Source: Lysobacterales bacterium (lineage in GTDB: Bacteria; Pseudomonadota; Gammaproteobacteria; Xanthomonadales; SZUA-5). From it: a DNA stretch of 64,000 bases. A program made the position numbers and the translations under genes. Shown in pieces: positions 47,248 to 60,804 of the stretch. Position 1 is the stretch's first letter. Every line of letters starts with the position of its first letter. Location: positions 1 to 64,000 of the forward strand of contig JALHMH010000012.1 of assembly GCA_022844165.1 (NCBI GenBank), read 5' to 3'. Below the pieces are notes generated by a model that worked only from the letters and a program-made list of their open reading frames with translations, made no database searches and was not told the DNA's origin.

Positions 47248-47904
47248 ATGCAAGATGCAGCTCCGTCAAGGACTCTAGTGCGACTTTATGGCCGCCACGG
47301 CTGGGGTTCCGCTTTGATCGAAGCGCAACTTGCGTGGTACGGCGTACCTTATGAGTTCGTCGAAGCGGGTGAGTTGTTCCACGACAGTTCGGCAAGAGCG
47401 GCGCTCAAGAAAGTCAATCCGTTGGCCCAGGTGCCCACTCTGGTACTGTCAGAAAAGGAAGTGCTTACGGAGAGCGCAGCGATGACGCTTACGCTTGCCG
47501 AGCGATTCGGTCGCAGTGATCTGGTGCCGCTTCCGGGCAGTATTGAGCGCGATGCATTTCTGCGCTGGCTCATTTTTGTCGTTGCGAATATCTATCCCAC
47601 TTTCACCTATGCCGACGATCCGTCTCGATTTGTGCGTGTCGAGTCAGCCCAGAGGGGATTCCGGGATGCGACGGATCGCTATCGAGAGTCCTTATGGGAA
47701 GTGGTCGACAGCGTCATCGTCGGCCCCTGGTTTCTCGGCGAGCGTTTCAGCGCACTGGATATTTATCTTGCCGTGATGGCACGTTGGCGTCCGAAACTGT
47801 CGTGGTTTGCTTTGCACGCAAGCAAGATTCATCGCATCGCGATCGCTACCGCCGATCAGCCCGAGTTGCGTGACGTGTTCCATCGCAACTTCGCGGATTC
47901 TTAA
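47248..47904 (+). CDS. Glutathione S-transferase family protein
   Basis: This 218-aa protein has an N-terminal thioredoxin-like domain (LVRLYGRHGWGSALIEAQLAWYGVPYEFV, with LAQVPTLVL and TESAAMTLTLAER) and an all-helical C-terminal domain. The Ser/Trp-rich start (HGWGS) suggests a theta/beta-like active-site loop. It probably conjugates or reduces small electrophiles. ATG at 47,248 is favoured; a TTG at 47,239 would add three residues. It abuts the oxidoreductase gene, whose ATG directly follows its stop. Confidence 0.8.
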   Translation: MQDAAPSRTLVRLYGRHGWGSALIEAQLAWYGVPYEFVEAGELFHDSSARAALKKVNPLAQVPTLVLSEKEVLTESAAMTLTLAERFGRSDLVPLPGSIERDAFLRWLIFVVANIYPTFTYADDPSRFVRVESAQRGFRDATDRYRESLWEVVDSVIVGPWFLGERFSALDIYLAVMARWRPKLSWFALHASKIHRIAIATADQPELRDVFHRNFADS

Positions 47905-50725
<2,821 letters not shown>

Positions 50726-50939
50726 TTTGGTTCGACAGATTTTCCAGATGGACAAGCCGCACCTGTTGCCGAATGGCCAACACAGAAGCCTCGGCGTATT
50801 CACGTTGCCGCTTTCGTAACGCGGGTTGCCGGGCTGAAGGTGGACGCCTCGCCATGCTGAGCGCGGTCGAACGAGGCACGTATGCTCGTGCGCTCGTGCC
50901 ATCGAGCTTTTGTTCCTGCTTTTTGTTCAAGGCGTACCC

Positions 50940-51764
50940 ATGAACTCTCTTTGTTCGTTTCCGATCGGCATCGATCAACCATTTTTTCTCATTGCCGGAC
51001 CCTGCGTCATCGAATCGATGCAACTTCAGCTCGATGTCGCGGGGCAACTCAAGGAGCTGACGACGGCGCTGAACGTACCGTTCGTCTTCAAGTCGAGTTT
51101 CGACAAGGCGAATCGATCTTCGGGTACCAGCTTTCGCGGTCCAGGGATGGCCGAAGGGCTGAAAGTGCTCGCGGAGGTGAAGCGTCAGATTGGCGTGCCG
51201 GTGCTGACGGATGTGCATGAGTACACGCCGATGCACGAAGTCGCAAGTGTCGTGGACATACTTCAGACACCCGCTTTTCTGTGCCGGCAGACGGATTTCA
51301 TACAAACCGTGGCGCGTGCGGGCAAGCCGGTCAACATCAAGAAGGGCCAGTTCTTGAGTCCCTGGGAGATGCGCAATGTCGTCGAGAAGGCCCGCGCGGT
51401 TGGCAACAACGACATTCTGGTTTGCGAACGCGGAGCGAGTTTCGGGTACAACAACCTGGTCTCCGATATGCGCTCGCTCGTCGTGATGCGCAATACGGGC
51501 GCGCCGGTCGTGTTTGATGCCACTCACTCGGTGCAATTGCCGGGTGGTCAAGGCGATCGTTCCGGCGGGCAGCGGGAGTTTGTACCTGCGCTCGCCCGTG
51601 CAGCGGTGGCAGTGGGCATCTCTGGACTGTTCATGGAAACGCATCCCGATCCCGATAAAGCGTTATCGGATGGGCCCAACGCTTGGCCGTTGCCCCAAAT
51701 GCGCCAGTTATTGGAAACGCTCGTGGCATTGGATCGTGCGGTAAAATCATCGCCCATGCTTTGA
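50940..51764 (+). CDS. kdsA: 3-deoxy-8-phosphooctulonate synthase KdsA
   Basis: This 274-aa enzyme condenses arabinose 5-phosphate with phosphoenolpyruvate to form Kdo-8-phosphate for lipopolysaccharide, which marks a Gram-negative cell. Visible motifs are [55 protein letters not shown] and [19 protein letters not shown] at 50,940 gives the correct length. A small hairpin, GCCCAT-GCTTTG-ATGGGC (51,753-51,770), spans the stop codon. Confidence 0.96.
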   Translation: MNSLCSFPIGIDQPFFLIAGPCVIESMQLQLDVAGQLKELTTALNVPFVFKSSFDKANRSSGTSFRGPGMAEGLKVLAEVKRQIGVPVLTDVHEYTPMHEVASVVDILQTPAFLCRQTDFIQTVARAGKPVNIKKGQFLSPWEMRNVVEKARAVGNNDILVCERGASFGYNNLVSDMRSLVVMRNTGAPVVFDATHSVQLPGGQGDRSGGQREFVPALARAAVAVGISGLFMETHPDPDKALSDGPNAWPLPQMRQLLETLVALDRAVKSSPML

Positions 51765-51911
51765 TGGGCACAGGCGATTCGGCTGCGGTTGGCATCAGAA
51801 GAATCGTCGCCCCGGCCCCATCGTCTGGTCGTGCCGCCGTCCACCCATTACTATTCACCGCCACTTTCAACTCCCACCGGCGCACGATCCGTTGCTCCCC
51901 GTGTGACCTAA

Positions 51912-53207
<1,296 letters not shown>

Positions 53208-53209
53208 TC

Positions 53210-53524
53210 TTGCGCTGGTTGCTGCTCGTCTTGCTGTTGCTGTTGATCGGACTTCAGTATCAACTGTGGTTCCGTGGCGGCATGAACGAAGTCTGGGCGT
53301 TGGAGAAGGCACTCGCGGAGCAGCGCTCAGCCAATGAGAAGTTGAAAGCGCGCAACGCAGCTTTGGCCGCTGAAGTTGAGGACTTGAAGACCGGGCGCGA
53401 TGCGGTTGAAGAACGTGCGCGATCGGAACTTGGAATGGTCGAACAGGGCGAGGTCTTGATCCAGGTGGCAACGCCAGAGGCGGCGAATGCAGCGCAACCT
53501 GTCGAAGATGAGGCGCCGAAGTGA
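53210..53524 (+). CDS. ftsB: Cell division protein FtsB
   Basis: This 104-aa bitopic protein has a membrane helix (RWLLLVLLLLLIGLQYQLWF) followed by a coiled coil (EKALAEQRSANEKLKARNAAL) and the conserved ERARSELGMVEQGE. FtsB works with FtsL and FtsQ in divisome assembly at midcell. The start is TTG at 53,210: eno ends at 53,207, and the MRWLLL opening matches the family, whereas frames further upstream read eno in another phase. The stop overlaps the ispD GTG. Confidence 0.92.
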   Translation: MRWLLLVLLLLLIGLQYQLWFRGGMNEVWALEKALAEQRSANEKLKARNAALAAEVEDLKTGRDAVEERARSELGMVEQGEVLIQVATPEAANAAQPVEDEAPK

Positions 53525-54195
53525 TTTGGGCAGTGGTTCCTGCCGCAGGCGAAGGCAGACGTTTCGGTGGTGCGATCCCGAAGCAGTATTTGGAAATTTC
53601 AGGCAAGGCAATATTGCGTTGGACGCTGGAACGTCTGGCAGCCGTTCGTGGTTTGGAAGGCATCGTCGTTGCCCTCGGCGCCGACGACCGGCGCTGGCCT
53701 GGCTGGCGAGAAATCGATGGCGTGGAACTGCGGACGACGATCGGCGGGGCAAACCGGGTAGATTCGGTGCTTGCCGGTTTGCGTGCGCTGCCATCGTCTG
53801 TGTCTGGCGACGCTCTGGTTCTGGTGCACGATGCGGCGCGGCCCTGTGTCGCCGCAACAGATATCGAGCGCTTACTTCAGGATGCGCCCCAGGGCGGTTT
53901 CCTGGCCGTCGGCATCCGGGACACCGTCAAGCAATGCATATCTGACCGCGTGACCACCGTTGCTCGTGAATCGTTATGGCGCGCGCAAACGCCGCAGTGT
54001 TTTCCCCGGGGCGCTCTGAGCAATGCGTTGACCGCCGCCATCCATGCGGGAAAGGTGCCAACCGACGAGGCCCAGGCGATGGAATGGATGGGCTGGCCGA
54101 TGCAACTGGTCGCGGGCTGCGAGCACAACATCAAGATCACAACCGAGCAGGATCTTAAACTCGCCCGGTGGTTATTGGAGAGCGCATGCGGATAG
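53521..54195 (+). CDS. ispD: 2-C-methyl-D-erythritol 4-phosphate cytidylyltransferase IspD
   Basis: This 224-aa enzyme uses CTP in the third step of the MEP isoprenoid pathway. Its nucleotidyltransferase start [20 protein letters not shown] is diagnostic, followed by VHDAARPCV and [14 protein letters not shown] at 53,521 overlaps the ftsB stop, and its 3' end overlaps ispF by 10 nt. The adjacent order ispD-ispF is typical. Confidence 0.95.
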   Translation: MIWAVVPAAGEGRRFGGAIPKQYLEISGKAILRWTLERLAAVRGLEGIVVALGADDRRWPGWREIDGVELRTTIGGANRVDSVLAGLRALPSSVSGDALVLVHDAARPCVAATDIERLLQDAPQGGFLAVGIRDTVKQCISDRVTTVARESLWRAQTPQCFPRGALSNALTAAIHAGKVPTDEAQAMEWMGWPMQLVAGCEHNIKITTEQDLKLARWLLESACG

Positions 54196-54668
54196 GTCAC
54201 GGCTTCGACGTCCATGCATTTGGCGAAGGCGATCACGTGATGCTTGGTGGCTTACGAATTGCCCATGGGCGTGGCGTGATCGCGCATTCCGATGGTGATG
54301 TTGTGCTGCATGCACTGTGCGATGCGCTGCTCGGCGCTGCAAGCCTGGGCGATATTGGCCAACATTTTCCGCCCAGTGATGAACGTTGGCGCGGCGCGGA
54401 TTCGCGGCAGCTGCTACGCCACTGCGTTGGTCTGTTGCGGCAGCGTGGTTGGCGTTTGGGCAATGCCGATATCACCATACTGGCGGAGCGGCCTAAAGTG
54501 AGCCCGCATGCCACGCTGATGCGTGAGCGAATTGCGTGTGACTGCGCGGTCGACATCGACGCCGTGAGCGTCAAAGCAACAACGACCGAAAAGCTCGGGT
54601 TCACGGGGCGCGAAGAGGGTATTGCAGCGCATGCGGTTGTGCTCATCGTTGCGATCGAACGCACATGA
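54186..54668 (+). CDS. ispF: 2-C-methyl-D-erythritol 2,4-cyclodiphosphate synthase IspF
   Basis: This 160-aa enzyme forms the cyclic diphosphate of the MEP pathway. Zinc ligands are visible in GFDVHAF and the [18 protein letters not shown] block; [21 protein letters not shown] closes the fold. ATG at 54,186 gives the family-standard [10 protein letters not shown]. It overlaps ispD upstream and truD by 4 nt downstream. Confidence 0.96.
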   Translation: MRIGHGFDVHAFGEGDHVMLGGLRIAHGRGVIAHSDGDVVLHALCDALLGAASLGDIGQHFPPSDERWRGADSRQLLRHCVGLLRQRGWRLGNADITILAERPKVSPHATLMRERIACDCAVDIDAVSVKATTTEKLGFTGREEGIAAHAVVLIVAIERT

Positions 54669-55717
54669 ACGGCTCTCACGCCGGCGATGCGGCGCAGGGT
54701 TTGTCGATGCCCTTTGCTCGCGAGGCGCCTGCGCTCATCGGTGCACTTAAATCGACGCCGGAGGATTTTGTCGTCGATGAAATCCTGCCGTATGGTCCGG
54801 ATGGCAAAGGCGAACACGACTGGCTGCATGTCGAAAAACGTGGCGTCAACTCAGCCTGGCTGGCGGCGCAACTTGCGCGATTCGCGGGCGTTCGGGAGGT
54901 GGCGATTGGCTTTGCCGGGCAGAAGGACCGCATCGGCGTCACTCGGCAGTTTTTTACGGTGCAGCTGCCCGGGCGCCGTGTCGATTGGTCCGCATTCGCA
55001 GTTGAGGGCGTCAGGTTGCTGGATGTGCAGCGCCACTCGCGCAAGATCCAACGCGGGAGCAACGATGGAAATCGCTTCGAGATCACGCTGCGTGAAATCG
55101 TTGGCGATCGGACCCGGGCTCAAGAACAATTGGCAACGCTGGCGATCAGTGGTGCTCCGAACTATTTCACTGAACAACGCTTTGGTCACGGAGGTTCCAA
55201 CCTGTCGCGTGCCCGGGCGTTGTTTACTGGCAGCAAGTTGGATCGCGCGCAACGCAGTTTTGCGTTGAGCGCGGCGCGCAGCGCGATATTTAACGCCGTT
55301 CTCGGCGCACGTGTAGTCGATGGTACCTGGGATCGAATCCTACCAGGAGAAATCGCGATGCTTGATGGATCGAATGCGTGGTTCAAGACGGTCCCAGACG
55401 ATCCTGACCTAAATGCGCGATGCGCCAGATGCGAGATTCATCCAACCGGCCCGCTATGGGGCAGCGAGGCGCTGCCGTTGGGCGCCGAGCTCGCCAGTTT
55501 CGAGGATGATTGCAGCCGAAGTTTCGACGATCTGAAACTTGGCCTGGCAAGGGAGCGTCTCGACAGCGCGCGACGCACGCTGCGCATTCGGCCAGGCGAC
55601 TTAACAGGGTCATTCACCGCGGACGCATTACAGATGAGCTTTACCTTGCCCGCAGGCGCCTATGCGACCGCAGTGCTTCGTCAGGTGTGCCGGCCATCCA
55701 TGCTGCCTTCCCAATGA
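54665..55717 (+). CDS. truD: tRNA pseudouridine(13) synthase TruD
   Basis: This 350-aa enzyme makes pseudouridine 13 in tRNA-Glu. It shows [19 protein letters not shown] and the catalytic block [16 protein letters not shown] with the essential Asp, plus [19 protein letters not shown] at 54,665 overlaps the ispF stop. In many relatives surE and pcm come next; here a convergent permease gene follows instead. Confidence 0.95.
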   Translation: MNGSHAGDAAQGLSMPFAREAPALIGALKSTPEDFVVDEILPYGPDGKGEHDWLHVEKRGVNSAWLAAQLARFAGVREVAIGFAGQKDRIGVTRQFFTVQLPGRRVDWSAFAVEGVRLLDVQRHSRKIQRGSNDGNRFEITLREIVGDRTRAQEQLATLAISGAPNYFTEQRFGHGGSNLSRARALFTGSKLDRAQRSFALSAARSAIFNAVLGARVVDGTWDRILPGEIAMLDGSNAWFKTVPDDPDLNARCARCEIHPTGPLWGSEALPLGAELASFEDDCSRSFDDLKLGLARERLDSARRTLRIRPGDLTGSFTADALQMSFTLPAGAYATAVLRQVCRPSMLPSQ

Positions 55718-55733
55718 GAGCTTTGCGGGGGCG

Positions 55734-56513
55734 CTAACCGCGGACCAGCAGCAGCAGACCGACGACATACAGCCACGTCGCGAAAAAGAGCTTCAGTCTG
55801 GCGACCGGCCAACGGTGTGCAAGGGCGGCGCCGATGGGTGCGGTGAGCACGCTGATCGCGCCTATCGTAGCGGCCACCTTTAAGTCCACGAAGCCCCAGG
55901 ACCCGTTGGACATGCCAGGTGGCGAGTTTGCAGTGGCATAACCAAACGCGCCAGCTAAAGCGATTGGGACACCGGCAACTGACGAGGTACCAATGGCGCG
56001 AGTCAAGGGAGCGCCTAAACGATGTAACAGGGGCACGGTCAGCGATCCGCCGCCGATGCCAACCGCGCTGGACAATGCGCCGATGCCAAAGCCGCTGGGC
56101 AGCAGCCACAGGCGACTGGCGCTTTTCGGATCGCCGCGCGGTCGCATCATCTGCCAGGCGGCAAAGAAACAGAAAATGGCAACAATCAGCGCGAGCGTAG
56201 TGCGCGACAGGCTGGCCACAATCAGCGCGCCGCCGCCGCTGCCAATGAGCAGGCCAGGGAGCAGCCACCCGAGCGCGGCCACATCGACTCCTCCGCGTCT
56301 AAAGTGCGCGTAACCGCTCGCTGCCCCGGTCAAAACGATGCTGGCCAACGAGGTTGCGACCGCAGCATGCAACGCGAAGGCGGGTGGCACGCCTTGATGC
56401 GGCAAGAAGGCTGCCAGCACAGGCACAATGACCAGGCCGCCGCCGACGCCAAGTAGTCCGGCGAGCAAACCAGCAATCGCGCCCAGGCACAAAAGGACAA
56501 ACAGATCGGGCAT
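55734..56513 (-). CDS. TauE/SafE family membrane permease
   Basis: This 259-aa inner-membrane protein has about eight hydrophobic segments. The TauE/SafE hallmark Gly-rich loops occur twice (LLAGLLGVGGGLVIVPVLA and LSSAVGIGGGSLTVPLL). Members export sulfite, sulfoacetate or related organosulfur anions; the substrate here is unknown. ATG at 56,513 is preferred over a TTG at 56,546. It converges with truD, with a 16-nt gap. Confidence 0.87.
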   Translation of the reverse strand: MPDLFVLLCLGAIAGLLAGLLGVGGGLVIVPVLAAFLPHQGVPPAFALHAAVATSLASIVLTGAASGYAHFRRGGVDVAALGWLLPGLLIGSGGGALIVASLSRTTLALIVAIFCFFAAWQMMRPRGDPKSASRLWLLPSGFGIGALSSAVGIGGGSLTVPLLHRLGAPLTRAIGTSSVAGVPIALAGAFGYATANSPPGMSNGSWGFVDLKVAATIGAISVLTAPIGAALAHRWPVARLKLFFATWLYVVGLLLLVRG

Positions 56514-56593
56514 AAGCGACTTGGGTTCAGCCCTTCGAATTTGCAACCAGAACGTGGGTTAAGATTCGGTCTCGAGACGTTGGTGCCGGCCCA

Positions 56594-58006
56594 TCACCTT
56601 GTCAGGAAAGCAATGAGCCGATCAGCGAAGTTGCGATACGGCGGCTTTAGCAAGGATAGCGACGACCATCGCGCTTGATAAAAAACGGGCTTTTGTTTGG
56701 AGAAGGTCAAAAAGCCATGGTGACCGTGGTAATGGCCGATCCCGGATGGCCCAACGCCGCCAAACGGCAGCGCTGATTGTGCGATGTGCAAAACACAGTC
56801 GTTGATGGTCACCCCGCCGGCGATGGTGCTGTCGAGTACACGTTTCGTACGTTCGCTATCGAGGTCGAAGTGATAGAGCGCCAGAGGTCGATCGTGGTCG
56901 TTGATATAGGCGATTGCTTCATCGAGCGAGCGATACGGCAAGATCGGCAAGATCGGTCCGAAGATTTCTTCGCTCATCAGTCTAGATTGTGCCGGCGGAT
57001 TCAATACCAGCGTCGGCGGGAAAATGCGGTTGGCCGGATCGAGCGCTTCGTTCGCCGGATTGATCTGGATGATCTGCGCGCCACCTGCTTGTGCTTCTTC
57101 GAGCAGTTGCTGCAATCTCAAGTAATGCCGGTCGGTCGCGATACTGGTGTAGTCCACGCTGGAACGTAGCGACGGATAGCGTTCGCTCAGTTCCTTTCGC
57201 AGTGCCTGCGTGAGCGCCGAAATCTGATCCGCCGGCGCGAGAATGTAGTCCGGCGCGATGCAGGTCTGCCCTGCGTTCAAGAACTTTCCCGCCGTGAGGC
57301 GCGCTGCGGCGGTGGTCATCGGGTAGTCCGGCGCGATGATCGCGGGCGATTTTCCGCCCAGTTCCAAAGTCACGGGGGTCAGGTTTTTTGCCGCCGCCTG
57401 CATCACGATGCGGCCAACGCTGGTTGAGCCGGTGAAGAACAAATGGTCGAAGGGCAGGGTGGAGAACTGCGCCGCCACATCCGGTCCACCCAACACCACG
57501 CAAACCTGGTCGCTGGGAAATACCTCCGCGAGCATCGCTTTGAGTAATTCCGATGTGCGCGGGGTCAATTCGGACGGCTTGAGCATCGCCCGATTGCCCG
57601 CTGCGATGGCCGCAACCAAGGGCATCAGTGCCAGATTCACCGGGTAGTTCCATGGCGAAATGATGCCGACCACGCCGACCGGCTGAAATCGAATCTCGGA
57701 GCGGCCCGGCAGGAACTGCCAGCTGGTCGAAACCCGCCTGGGTTTCATCCAGCGCTTCAAGTTCTTAAGCGTGTAATCGATGTCATGCAACACCGTCATC
57801 ACGTCGCTCAGCAGCGTCTCGTGGCGCGAGCGGCGCCCAAAATCAGCGCTGGTAGCAGCCACGATATCTTCAGCTCTGGATTTTACCGCTGCTCTCAGGC
57901 GCTTTAAGTCGGCGATACGATCGGCATAGCCCAGGGTACTGCGAGCTTGCGCGGCTTGCAGGCGTTTGAGTTCTATCAACAGTGAGTCGGGCGTCGAGCC
58001 GTCCAT
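56594..58006 (-). CDS. Coniferyl-aldehyde dehydrogenase-like aldehyde dehydrogenase
   Basis: This 470-aa NAD(P)-dependent aldehyde dehydrogenase has the cofactor region GIISPWNYPVNLALMPL and GNRAMLKPSE, FFTGSTSVGRIVM, the catalytic Glu in TLELGGKSPAII and the catalytic Cys in FLNAGQTCIAPDY. The C-terminal PFGGVGPSGIGHYHGHHGF is typical of the CALDH group (EC 1.2.1.68-like). It would oxidise aromatic or medium-chain aldehydes. ATG at 58,006; the ORF continues upstream but that part is not family-like. It diverges from potF, 97 nt away. Confidence 0.88.
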   Translation of the reverse strand: MDGSTPDSLLIELKRLQAAQARSTLGYADRIADLKRLRAAVKSRAEDIVAATSADFGRRSRHETLLSDVMTVLHDIDYTLKNLKRWMKPRRVSTSWQFLPGRSEIRFQPVGVVGIISPWNYPVNLALMPLVAAIAAGNRAMLKPSELTPRTSELLKAMLAEVFPSDQVCVVLGGPDVAAQFSTLPFDHLFFTGSTSVGRIVMQAAAKNLTPVTLELGGKSPAIIAPDYPMTTAAARLTAGKFLNAGQTCIAPDYILAPADQISALTQALRKELSERYPSLRSSVDYTSIATDRHYLRLQQLLEEAQAGGAQIIQINPANEALDPANRIFPPTLVLNPPAQSRLMSEEIFGPILPILPYRSLDEAIAYINDHDRPLALYHFDLDSERTKRVLDSTIAGGVTINDCVLHIAQSALPFGGVGPSGIGHYHGHHGFLTFSKQKPVFYQARWSSLSLLKPPYRNFADRLIAFLTR

Positions 58007-58103
58007 AACGATTGAGCCGTTAAAAGGTCCAACGCAAGTGTACGGCTTTTCAGTCGAGCCAGCTTGTCGCATGATCGGGGCTGGTCGGCACTGGAGCGTT
58101 TCG

Positions 58104-59186
58104 ATGAAAGCATGGTTGGTAGCGACTCTGACGTTGGTGGCACCGGTTGCAATCGCGCAAAAACAGGTGAATGTGTACAACTGGTCCGATTACATCACCG
58201 AAGATGCATTGCGCTCGTTTACTCAGGAGACCGGCATCAAGGTGGTTTACGACGTCTACGACAATAACGAGGTGCTTTCCGCCAAGTTGCTGGCGGGCAG
58301 AAGTGGATACGACCTGGTGTTTCCGTCGGCGCGGCCTTTCGCCGCCCGGCATGTCGCGAGTGGGTTGTATCTGCCGCTCGACAAATCCAAGTTGCCGAAC
58401 TGGAAAAATCTCTACCCGGATGTGCTCAAAGGCTTGGCTTCGATCGATCCGGGCAACGCGCATCTGATGCCGTACATGTGGGGTACGACCGGCATCGGCT
58501 ACAACGTCGACAAGGTCGCGCAAGTGATGGGCAAAGACTTCAAGGTCGATTCCTGGAAAGTGTTGTTTGATCCTGCAACAGCCAAGAAGTTGTCTTCCTG
58601 CGGAATTGCCCTGCTGGATGACGAAGTCGAAGGTCTGGGTGCTGCGCTGATCTACCTGGGCAAAGCGCCCAAGAGCGGTAATGTGGCGGATTTGACCGCG
58701 GTCACCAATTTGTACCAACCCATTCGGCCTTCGATTCGCTACTTCTCATCGAGCCGCTATATCGATGATCTGGCCAATGGCGACATTTGTATTGCCATGG
58801 GCTACTCGGGCGATGTCCTGCAGGCGCGCGATCGTGCGGCGGAGGCTGAAAACGGCGTCAACATCGCTTACGCGATACCCAAAGAAGGGGCGATCCGCTG
58901 GGTCGACAGCGCAGCCATTCCTAAAGACGCGAAAAACGTCGCCGAAGCGCACGCCTTTCTGGACTATCTGATGCGCCCGGCTGTGATCGCCAGCATTACC
59001 AATTACGTCACCTATGCAAACGGCAATCAGGCAGCAACGGCGAGCGTCGATCCCGATATTCGCAACGATCCGGGCATCTATCCGCCGCCGGCCGTCGCTG
59101 CAAAATTGATCGACGACACGCTTCCGAGCAACGCTGAGCAAAGGCCGCGCGTGCGTGCATGGACCAAAATCAAAACGGGGCGTTAG
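58104..59186 (+). CDS. potF: Polyamine ABC transporter substrate-binding protein PotF/PotD-like
   Basis: This 360-aa periplasmic binding protein has a signal peptide (MKAWLVATLTLVAPVAIAQ). The family opening VNVYNWSDYITEDALRSFTQ follows, then LLAGRSGYDLVFPSA, HLMPYMWGTTGIGYN, CIAMGYSGDVLQA and YAIPKEGAIRWVDS. It captures putrescine and/or spermidine for the permease encoded downstream. ATG at 58,104 has GGAG 8 nt upstream. potG follows 3 nt after the stop. Confidence 0.93.
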   Translation: MKAWLVATLTLVAPVAIAQKQVNVYNWSDYITEDALRSFTQETGIKVVYDVYDNNEVLSAKLLAGRSGYDLVFPSARPFAARHVASGLYLPLDKSKLPNWKNLYPDVLKGLASIDPGNAHLMPYMWGTTGIGYNVDKVAQVMGKDFKVDSWKVLFDPATAKKLSSCGIALLDDEVEGLGAALIYLGKAPKSGNVADLTAVTNLYQPIRPSIRYFSSSRYIDDLANGDICIAMGYSGDVLQARDRAAEAENGVNIAYAIPKEGAIRWVDSAAIPKDAKNVAEAHAFLDYLMRPAVIASITNYVTYANGNQAATASVDPDIRNDPGIYPPPAVAAKLIDDTLPSNAEQRPRVRAWTKIKTGR

Positions 59187-59189
59187 GCT

Positions 59190-60332
59190 GTGGCACAGGC
59201 GTCGCGGCGGCCAGCCGCGCTGGAACCTTGGCAGGACGCCAACGCGCGGCCGTTTTTGCGCATCCAGAACATCACCAAGACCTTCGGCAATACCTATGCA
59301 GTGGACGATGTGTCGTGCGACGTTTACCAGGGAGAGTTCTTCTCGCTGTTGGGCGGATCCGGCTGTGGTAAGTCCACGCTATTGCGCATTCTGGCGGGCC
59401 TGGAAACCCCCAACAGTGGGCGCATTTTGATCGATGGCGTCGATGTGACCAACATGCCGCCCTACGAGCGGCCGGTGAATATGATGTTCCAGAGTTATGC
59501 GCTGTTTCCGCATATGACCGTGGAGCAGAACATCGCTTTCGGACTCAAACAGGATCGGATGCCGAAGGCGCAAGTGGCAGAGCGCGTCGATGCGATGTTG
59601 GAACTGGTCAAAATGCGCGAGCTCCGCGCGCGGCGGCCGGATCAACTATCCGGCGGCCAACGCCAGCGCGTCGCACTGGCCCGGTCGCTCGCTAAACAAC
59701 CCAAGCTCTTGCTACTGGACGAGCCCTTGGGAGCGCTCGACAAAAAGCTTCGCGAGCACACGCAGTTTGAACTGATGACGATTCAAGAGCGTGTCGGCAC
59801 AACGTTCATTACCGTCACGCACGATCAAGAAGAGGCGATGACCATGTCGACGCGTGTGGCGGTGATGGACGCCGGGCGCATTGTGCAAGTCAACACGCCG
59901 GCGAACCTGTATGAGTTTCCGGCAAACCGCTTCGTCGCCGAGTTCATTGGATCCGTCAACATCATCGAAGGGCGGGTGATCGAGCAGTTGGATGGCGAGG
60001 TTCGGATCCAGGCCGATGGCTTCGAAAACAGCTTCGTCATGGATCATCTCGATCCGTTGCCGCTCGGCACTTCAGTGGCCGTCGCCATTCGTCCGGAGAA
60101 GCTGAGTGTGCACGACGAGCGGCCTGTGGAGCGGCCGAACTGGGTGCAAGGCAAAGTCGTCGATATCGCTTATCTCGGGGACGTGTCGATTTACCACCTG
60201 TTGACACCACTGGGTCGCACCGTGCGCGTCCAGATCACCCACGAGCAACGCTACGAACGCCCGCATTATCGTTGGGAGGACGAGGTGTTCGTCAGCTGGG
60301 ATTCGGAGGATGGGGTGCTGTTGCTTGGGTAG
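59190..60332 (+). CDS. potG: Polyamine ABC transporter ATP-binding protein PotG-like
   Basis: This 380-aa ATPase has Walker A GGSGCGKST, signature LSGGQRQRVALARSLA, Walker B LLLLDEPLGALD and the H-loop TVTHDQEEAM, with a C-terminal TOBE-like domain (AVAIRPEKLSV). It energises PotH/PotI. GTG start at 59,190. An unrelated 129-aa gene lies between it and potH, so transcription must read through about 470 nt to reach the permease genes. Confidence 0.93.
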   Translation: MAQASRRPAALEPWQDANARPFLRIQNITKTFGNTYAVDDVSCDVYQGEFFSLLGGSGCGKSTLLRILAGLETPNSGRILIDGVDVTNMPPYERPVNMMFQSYALFPHMTVEQNIAFGLKQDRMPKAQVAERVDAMLELVKMRELRARRPDQLSGGQRQRVALARSLAKQPKLLLLDEPLGALDKKLREHTQFELMTIQERVGTTFITVTHDQEEAMTMSTRVAVMDAGRIVQVNTPANLYEFPANRFVAEFIGSVNIIEGRVIEQLDGEVRIQADGFENSFVMDHLDPLPLGTSVAVAIRPEKLSVHDERPVERPNWVQGKVVDIAYLGDVSIYHLLTPLGRTVRVQITHEQRYERPHYRWEDEVFVSWDSEDGVLLLG

Positions 60333-60412
60333 GCACGAGATCGCAACGTGGAGTGTCGATCGTAGCATTCAGTGATAGACGAGTTGATTGACACGGCGAG
60401 GGAGGTTGGCGC

Positions 60413-60802
60413 ATGACTTGGAAGCCACTGGATTACTTGGGACCCGATCCGCCACCCGATGTTTCGAGAGTCTTCGACCATCTAAATCGGCTCGGATTCT
60501 GTTTTCGGCGTGCACCAAGAGGCACCGGAAAGACGCTGCTCTTGCTATTCAATGGTCAGAAGCTTGCGTATTACAATCGGCGAATTCACTCCCGTGGGGC
60601 TTGTGTCGGATACCAAAAAGGAGCGGTGTTGCTGGCGAACAAAAAAGCCACACTGGAGGAGTTTCGTGCGAAGTTTTCGCCCGGCCACACCGACTTCAGT
60701 TTCGACCCCGGTACCGGCACGAATTCGCATCGAGCGTATCTTGAGATCAAGAGCCGCGAGTTGGCGCTAATTGTTCTGAAGTGCCACGCGGGGCTGAAAT
60801 AG
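60413..60802 (+). CDS. Unknown 129-aa protein inserted in the pot operon
   Basis: I recognise no family. The protein is soluble and slightly basic. It has a GTGKTLLLLF stretch near 38-47 that looks like a P-loop end but lacks the rest of an ATPase, and an FDPGTGTNSHRAY segment. ATG at 60,413; its stop lies 2 nt before the potH start, so the two are probably co-translated. It lies after potG where potH is normally adjacent. It could be a recent insertion or a local accessory of polyamine uptake. Confidence 0.6.
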   Translation: MTWKPLDYLGPDPPPDVSRVFDHLNRLGFCFRRAPRGTGKTLLLLFNGQKLAYYNRRIHSRGACVGYQKGAVLLANKKATLEEFRAKFSPGHTDFSFDPGTGTNSHRAYLEIKSRELALIVLKCHAGLK

Positions 60803-60804
60803 AC

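Noticed and set aside
60520..60560. Walker A motif in the 129-aa pot-operon protein
   Set aside because: The first Gly of the motif is Ala, no Walker B follows, and the protein is too small for a P-loop ATPase domain.
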